Shown: one piece after another, positions 6,555-9,456 of the stretch
Layout of the letters: the number at the start of each line of letters is the position of its first letter
Position numbering within the stretch: the stretch's first letter is position 1
NCBI GenBank assembly: GCA_026193675.1
Contig: JAPHSO010000072.1
Coordinates: 1 to 9,456 of the forward strand
Source of the DNA: Gammaproteobacteria bacterium
GTDB lineage: Bacteria; Pseudomonadota; Gammaproteobacteria; Thiohalomonadales; Thiohalomonadaceae
Length of the DNA: 9,456 bases
Direction: 5' to 3'
Program-made: the position numbers and the translations under genes
The notes under the pieces: model-generated
Database searches by the model: none
What the model was told of the DNA's origin: nothing
What the model saw: only the letters and a program-made list of their open reading frames with translations

Positions 6555-7730
6555 ATGCACGATTGGTCAGAGTATGAGTTAGAGACGATTGCCGTCAGAG
6601 CAGGGCAACATCGTACTAACGAAGGTGAGCAGAGTGAGCCAATATTTCCAACATCAAGCTTTACCTTTGCTTCTGCAGCTGAAGCTGCAGCACGATTCTC
6701 AGGTGCAGAACCGGGAAATATCTATTCACGTTTCACCAATCCAACAGTTAGAACCTTTGAGGAGCGCTTGGCCGCGCTTGAAGGGGGAGAGCGTTGTGTT
6801 GCGACAAGCTCAGGGATGGCTGCCATCCTGTCGACCTGTATGGGGCTACTTAAGGCGGGAGATCATGTTGTCTCATCACGCTCAATATTTGGCACGACGA
6901 CTATTCTGTTTAATAACTTTTTTGCTAAGTTTGAGGTGGAGACCGATTTTGTTGGACTCTCCGATTATGAGGCGTGGGAGGCAGCGATTCGTCCTGAGAC
7001 GAAATTGTTGTTTTTGGAGACCCCATCTAATCCGATGACTGAAATTGCGGATATTAGAAGATTGGCTGATCTCGCCCACCGTCATGATGCACTGCTGGTT
7101 GTCGATAATTGCTTTTGCACACCTGCACTGCAGAGGCCGCTCGATCTTGGCGCTGATCTGATTATTCACTCAGCTACCAAGTATCTAGATGGACAGGGCC
7201 GAGCGATTGGCGGTGCTGTTGTTGGTGGTGGTGAAGCTATTGAAGCTGTATATAGTTTCCTGCGTAGTGCTGGACCTACAATGAGTCCATTTAATGGTTG
7301 GATCTTTCTGAAAGGTTTGGAGACTCTGAGTCTGAGAATGGAGCGTCACTGTGACAATGCCCTTAAACTGGCTCAGTGGCTGGAGGCTCAACCAAATGTC
7401 GAAACAGTCTTCTATCCGGGATTAGCTAGCCACCCTCAGCATGAGCTGGCAAAGCGTCAACAGAGTGGTTTTGGCGGGCTTCTCTCATTTGTGGTGAAGG
7501 GGGGGAAAGAGGCGGCGTGGCGTGTGATTGATGGCACTCAGTTTATCTCCATTACCGCCAATCTGGGGGATACCAAATCGACCATCACCCACCCTGCAAC
7601 CACCACTCACGGTCGTTTAAGTGATGAGCAGAAGCTTGAGGCGGGTATCGTTGATGGGTTGGTACGTGTCTCGGCCGGTCTGGAGAATATCGATGACATC
7701 ATCGCCGATCTTAAACGTGGGCTGGGATAG
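6555..7730 (+). CDS. metZ: O-succinylhomoserine sulfhydrylase
   Basis: MetZ makes homocysteine directly from O-succinylhomoserine and sulfide, bypassing cystathionine in methionine synthesis. It is a PLP enzyme of the Cys/Met metabolism family, here 391 residues. Features (numbered from the chosen start): the MetZ-typical N-terminus TIAVRAGQHRTNEGEQSEPIF, YSRFTNPT (57-64), SSGMAAIL (85-92) at the PLP phosphate, DNCFCTPAL (184-192) with the PLP-contacting Asp, the Schiff-base Lys209 in HSATKYLDG, GPTMSPFNGW (240-249), SITANLGDTKS (332-342), and the carboxylate-binding Arg371 in LVRVSAGLE. The start is ATG 6555 with AGGAGAGAG 5-6 bases upstream. A GTG in frame at 6501 lies inside the terminator stem and is not used. 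It is the last gene of the cluster and is controlled by the SAM-II leader. Confidence 0.96.
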   Translation: MHDWSEYELETIAVRAGQHRTNEGEQSEPIFPTSSFTFASAAEAAARFSGAEPGNIYSRFTNPTVRTFEERLAALEGGERCVATSSGMAAILSTCMGLLKAGDHVVSSRSIFGTTTILFNNFFAKFEVETDFVGLSDYEAWEAAIRPETKLLFLETPSNPMTEIADIRRLADLAHRHDALLVVDNCFCTPALQRPLDLGADLIIHSATKYLDGQGRAIGGAVVGGGEAIEAVYSFLRSAGPTMSPFNGWIFLKGLETLSLRMERHCDNALKLAQWLEAQPNVETVFYPGLASHPQHELAKRQQSGFGGLLSFVVKGGKEAAWRVIDGTQFISITANLGDTKSTITHPATTTHGRLSDEQKLEAGIVDGLVRVSAGLENIDDIIADLKRGLG

Positions 7731-7762
7731 TTGTTGAGTTAATTTACCGGGTACAGCTATCG

Positions 7763-7797
7763 GGTGAGTAGGGGGCTAATCGAGCCCCGACTCATCC
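7763..7797. terminator. Candidate bidirectional hairpin between convergent metZ and SET gene
   Basis: GGTGAGTAGGGGGCT (7763-7777) can fold against AGCCCCGACTCATCC (7783-7797) with a five-base loop, one mismatch and small bulges. It sits 32 bases past the metZ stop and includes the last codons and stop of the convergent SET gene. No T run follows on either strand, so termination activity is uncertain. Confidence 0.35.
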
Positions 7798-8108
7798 CCA
7801 TAGTCGATTGTGATCTCTTCGCCTTTGCAGATCTTTCTAATGGCATAGAGCTTCAGTCCATCGAATTCAGAGCATGGTGACTTGTGATGATTGATATAAC
7901 GCAAAAGATTCTTACCGTTACAACCGATCCACTCTCCCTCTTCCTCTTCAACCCACAGTACATGCATACCATTCTTCTTGGTCTTTGGGCCATGATAGGA
8001 GCCCATGTAGGTTCCCTTCTTAATATCAACCTTTGCAAACAGGCCCTTGCCATGAAGGGACGACTCTTTTGCCTCAAACAGCTTCTTTAGTGATTTGTTA
8101 TCTTTCAT
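7776..8108 (-). CDS. Stand-alone SET-domain protein (putative protein lysine methyltransferase)
   Basis: SET domains transfer a methyl group from SAM to lysine; bacterial members act on varied or unknown proteins. This 110-residue product is essentially only the SET domain. Visible are the N-terminal SAM-site motif HGKGLFAKVDIKKGTYMGSYHG (about 19-40), EWIGCNGKNLLRYINHH (59-75) with the knot Asn-His (73-74), and GEEITIDYG (96-104) with the catalytic Tyr103. There is no pre-SET or post-SET cysteine cluster. The usual NHS..PN segment reads NHHKSPCSEF, so the Pro-Asn is altered. The start chosen is ATG at 8108, because GAAGGGAT lies about 6 bases upstream; an ATG six codons earlier (8126) has no Shine-Dalgarno. 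It converges on metZ and diverges from the DUF455 gene. A -10-like TAGAAT lies upstream on this strand (about 8140-8145). The substrate is unknown. Confidence 0.85.
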   Translation of the reverse strand: MKDNKSLKKLFEAKESSLHGKGLFAKVDIKKGTYMGSYHGPKTKKNGMHVLWVEEEEGEWIGCNGKNLLRYINHHKSPCSEFDGLKLYAIRKICKGEEITIDYGDESGLD

Positions 8109-8157
8109 CAATATCCCTTCATCCATTGTGTTCGTTGAATATTCTAACGGGTAATGC

Positions 8158-8166
8158 TGTTAAAAT
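8158..8166 (+). promoter_or_regulatory. Candidate extended -10 promoter for the small ORF and DUF455 gene
   Basis: TGTTAAAAT matches the extended -10 pattern TGnTATAAT with one difference. A poor -35 (TTGAAT, 8135-8140) lies 20 bases upstream, as is common for extended -10 promoters. The predicted transcript start is near 8173, which coincides with the ATG of the small ORF. The divergent gap 8109-8321 holds this signal, the small ORF and the SET-gene promoter region; I see no other structure in it. Confidence 0.35.
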
Positions 8167-8172
8167 AAAAAC

Positions 8173-8325
8173 ATGAATCGTATCTATCCATCAAATTCAT
8201 CTTTTACTCCATTACGGTGTTATTTTCGTGCTCGAATGGTCACATATGATCTATATGCTCACATTCTCCGCGCGAAAATGCCATGTTCTGAAACAAAATC
8301 CAAACTTGCTGAACAGATACGATGA
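8173..8325 (+). CDS. Hypothetical 50-residue ORF overlapping the DUF455 start
   Basis: An ATG at 8173 opens 50 codons ending in TGA at 8323-8325; the stop shares ATGA with the start of the DUF455 gene. The product (MNRIYPSNSS... ending SKLAEQIR) is basic, with no hydrophobic segment, signal peptide or recognised motif; it has two cysteines (16 and 38). There is no Shine-Dalgarno before the ATG, but a candidate extended -10 promoter would place the RNA start at or very near it, allowing leaderless translation. An internal ATG at 8236 is an alternative. The exact stop-start overlap, and the lack of a Shine-Dalgarno before DUF455, suggest translational coupling. A chance open frame of this length cannot be excluded, and no function is proposed. 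Confidence 0.4.
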   Translation: MNRIYPSNSSFTPLRCYFRARMVTYDLYAHILRAKMPCSETKSKLAEQIR

Positions 8326-9116
8326 ATTTATTTGAACAAATTGAGGCAGCACTTTATGAGAAAGAGCTGCACCAGAAGGTGGCTCTTACCTATCGACTAT
8401 TTTTTGATTGGCGAGATGGCATACTTCAAATAGAGCATGACCATCCTGTTAAAGCGATAGGTGAGCCAGGGAGACCCAACAGACCTGAACTGGTTCTTCC
8501 AAAAAATCTGTTGCGACGTAAGGTGACATCTACAGAGGGGCGGGCGGTTCTGATTCATGCACTAACTCATATTGAGTTCAATGCTATCAATCTTGCTCTT
8601 GATGCCGCATATCGTTTTCGAAATCTACCCGATGAGTTTTATGGTGACTGGCTAACCATTGCCAAAGAAGAGGCGTATCACTTTTCTCTTCTCAGAGCTC
8701 ATCTGCAGCAGTATGGTCATGACTATGGCGATTATCCGGCACACAATGGTCTTTGGGAGATGGCCCAAAATACTGCAGATGATGTGATGGTTCGCATGGC
8801 ACTGGTGCCGAGATGTCTGGAGGCGAGAGGCCTTGATGTTACTCCTGGAATCCAGAAGAAGCTGGTAGAGAATGGTGATTCCAATGCAGCAACCCTGCTC
8901 GATGTGATCTTTCGAGATGAAGTGGGACATGTGGCTATTGGCAACCGCTGGTTTAGAACAGTCTGTGAGCAGAGAGGTGTCAATGCTGAGCAAACCTACC
9001 TGGAGCTATTACATCAGCACAAGGGTGCGCAACCACGTCCCCCTTTTCACCACGATGCACGTATAGAGGCAGGATTTAGTGAGTCGGAACTCAAGTATTT
9101 AGAGAGTGCGTTTTAG
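8322..9116 (+). CDS. DUF455 ferritin-like diiron protein
   Basis: This 264-residue protein belongs to the DUF455 ferritin-like family, related in fold to diiron enzymes such as MiaE; its reaction is not known. Candidate metal ligands form a complete set over four helices: Glu85 in LTHIEFNAINLALDA, Glu117 and His120 in KEEAYHF, Glu167 in RCLEARGLDVTP, and Glu200 and His203 in RDEVGHVAIGNRWF. Other family marks are GEPGRPNRPEL (47-57) and YGDYPAHNGLWEMA (135-148). The length and the N-terminus MNLFEQ are typical, so ATG 8322 is the likely start although no Shine-Dalgarno is visible; it overlaps the stop of a 50-codon ORF. The next gene starts 3 bases after its stop. The protein is soluble, with no signal peptide, so probably cytoplasmic. 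Confidence 0.92.
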   Translation: MNLFEQIEAALYEKELHQKVALTYRLFFDWRDGILQIEHDHPVKAIGEPGRPNRPELVLPKNLLRRKVTSTEGRAVLIHALTHIEFNAINLALDAAYRFRNLPDEFYGDWLTIAKEEAYHFSLLRAHLQQYGHDYGDYPAHNGLWEMAQNTADDVMVRMALVPRCLEARGLDVTPGIQKKLVENGDSNAATLLDVIFRDEVGHVAIGNRWFRTVCEQRGVNAEQTYLELLHQHKGAQPRPPFHHDARIEAGFSESELKYLESAF

Positions 9117-9119
9117 AAG

Positions 9120-9456
9120 ATGATGTTAATACAAAGAATATTGTTGCTACTGACTTTAGTGGTAGCTGTCTCGGTACATGCTGGGGAGTTGATTAGCAGT
9201 TCTATGGTCAAATATCAGGTTTTAGAGCCAAATATTGAGCCATATGTTACTCGGATGATAGTGACTAATTCGCACCTGCGCATGGATGATGATCGAGATG
9301 ATGGAAATTATTTGATCTTTTTTCGAGATGGTCGCTCCATCGAAAGTGTGAATCACGAGGAGCGGTCAATCTTTGTCATCAAAGCGAAGGAAGTTTCGAT
9401 CAAAGCACCATTCAAACTTCAACGAGAGACCCAGGAGATTCTGTTGTCGGATGCTC
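9120..9456 (+). CDS. Exported protein of unknown function, 3' end outside window
   Basis: An open frame starts at ATG 9120 (or the adjacent ATG 9123) and runs to the window end without a stop, giving 112 residues. Residues 1-21 are a clear signal peptide: a short basic start (MMLIQR), a Leu/Val-rich core and a VHA cleavage site before GE. The mature part continues with an acidic patch MDDDRDDGNY (about 57-66), then IFFRDGRSIESVNHEERSIFVI, a pattern that looks like alternating beta strands, so a periplasmic beta-rich protein is likely. I do not recognise the family with confidence; something LolA- or DUF4412-like is possible. It begins 3 bases after the DUF455 stop, so the two are probably co-transcribed. 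Only a weak AGAAG precedes the ATG. Confidence 0.75.
   Translation, partial: MMLIQRILLLLTLVVAVSVHAGELISSSMVKYQVLEPNIEPYVTRMIVTNSHLRMDDDRDDGNYLIFFRDGRSIESVNHEERSIFVIKAKEVSIKAPFKLQRETQEILLSDA

Noticed and set aside
6589..7038. Alternative-frame ORF inside metZ (149 codons)
   Set aside because: Same-strand shadow of metZ with no family motif; the MetZ frame carries all catalytic residues.
8109..8126. Earlier ATG for the SET gene (six codons longer)
   Set aside because: No Shine-Dalgarno precedes it, and the added codons overlap the GAAGGGAT that serves the ATG at 8108.
1..9456. tRNA, rRNA, CRISPR array, insertion sequence or phage genes
   Set aside because: No tRNA-like cloverleaf, regularly spaced repeats, transposase motifs or terminal inverted repeats were seen in the intergenic gaps.

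Overview
The window holds an ordinary gammaproteobacterial housekeeping block followed by a more variable accessory stretch. The gene order accD-folC-dedD-cvpA-purF-metZ is well known in Pseudomonas-like and other non-enteric gammaproteobacteria. The use of MetZ for homocysteine synthesis, the DUF455 ferritin-like protein and a base composition near 50% GC suggest a free-living or symbiotic non-enteric gammaproteobacterium. Genus cannot be fixed from the sequence. No plasmid, phage, insertion sequence, CRISPR, rRNA or tRNA was seen.

Region 1 (1-4217, plus strand) is tightly packed. It holds the C-terminal half of trpB, then trpA (ATGA overlap), accD (60-base gap), folC, and a TTG-started dedD that overlaps the folC stop. 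Together they cover the last two steps of tryptophan synthesis, the carboxyltransferase beta subunit of acetyl-CoA carboxylase, folylpolyglutamate/dihydrofolate synthesis, and a SPOR-domain division protein. Region 2 (4218-6355) is cvpA-purF, an inner-membrane protein and the first enzyme of purine synthesis, with a candidate promoter of its own.

Region 3 (6356-7730) is the most informative part. The 199-base gap between purF and metZ holds a TTGACA promoter, a convincing SAM-II class riboswitch aptamer (about 6409-6462) and an intrinsic terminator (6473-6515). metZ follows, with a strong Shine-Dalgarno and ATG at 6555. The strand that forms the SAM-II pseudoknot (GGCTAAAGC, 6450-6458) can instead pair with the 5' side of the terminator (6477-6485). 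This gives a simple model in which SAM binding causes premature termination and shuts off methionine synthesis.

Region 4 (7731-9456) is accessory. A minus-strand gene encodes a 110-residue stand-alone SET-domain protein and converges on metZ. Divergent from it is a plus-strand set: an unrecognised 50-codon ORF that overlaps the next gene by ATGA, a DUF455 ferritin-like protein with a complete four-Glu/two-His diiron ligand set, and the start of an exported protein with a signal peptide that runs off the window. The SAM-II/terminator leader and the small overlapping ORF are the main observations; the rest is largely conserved metabolism.
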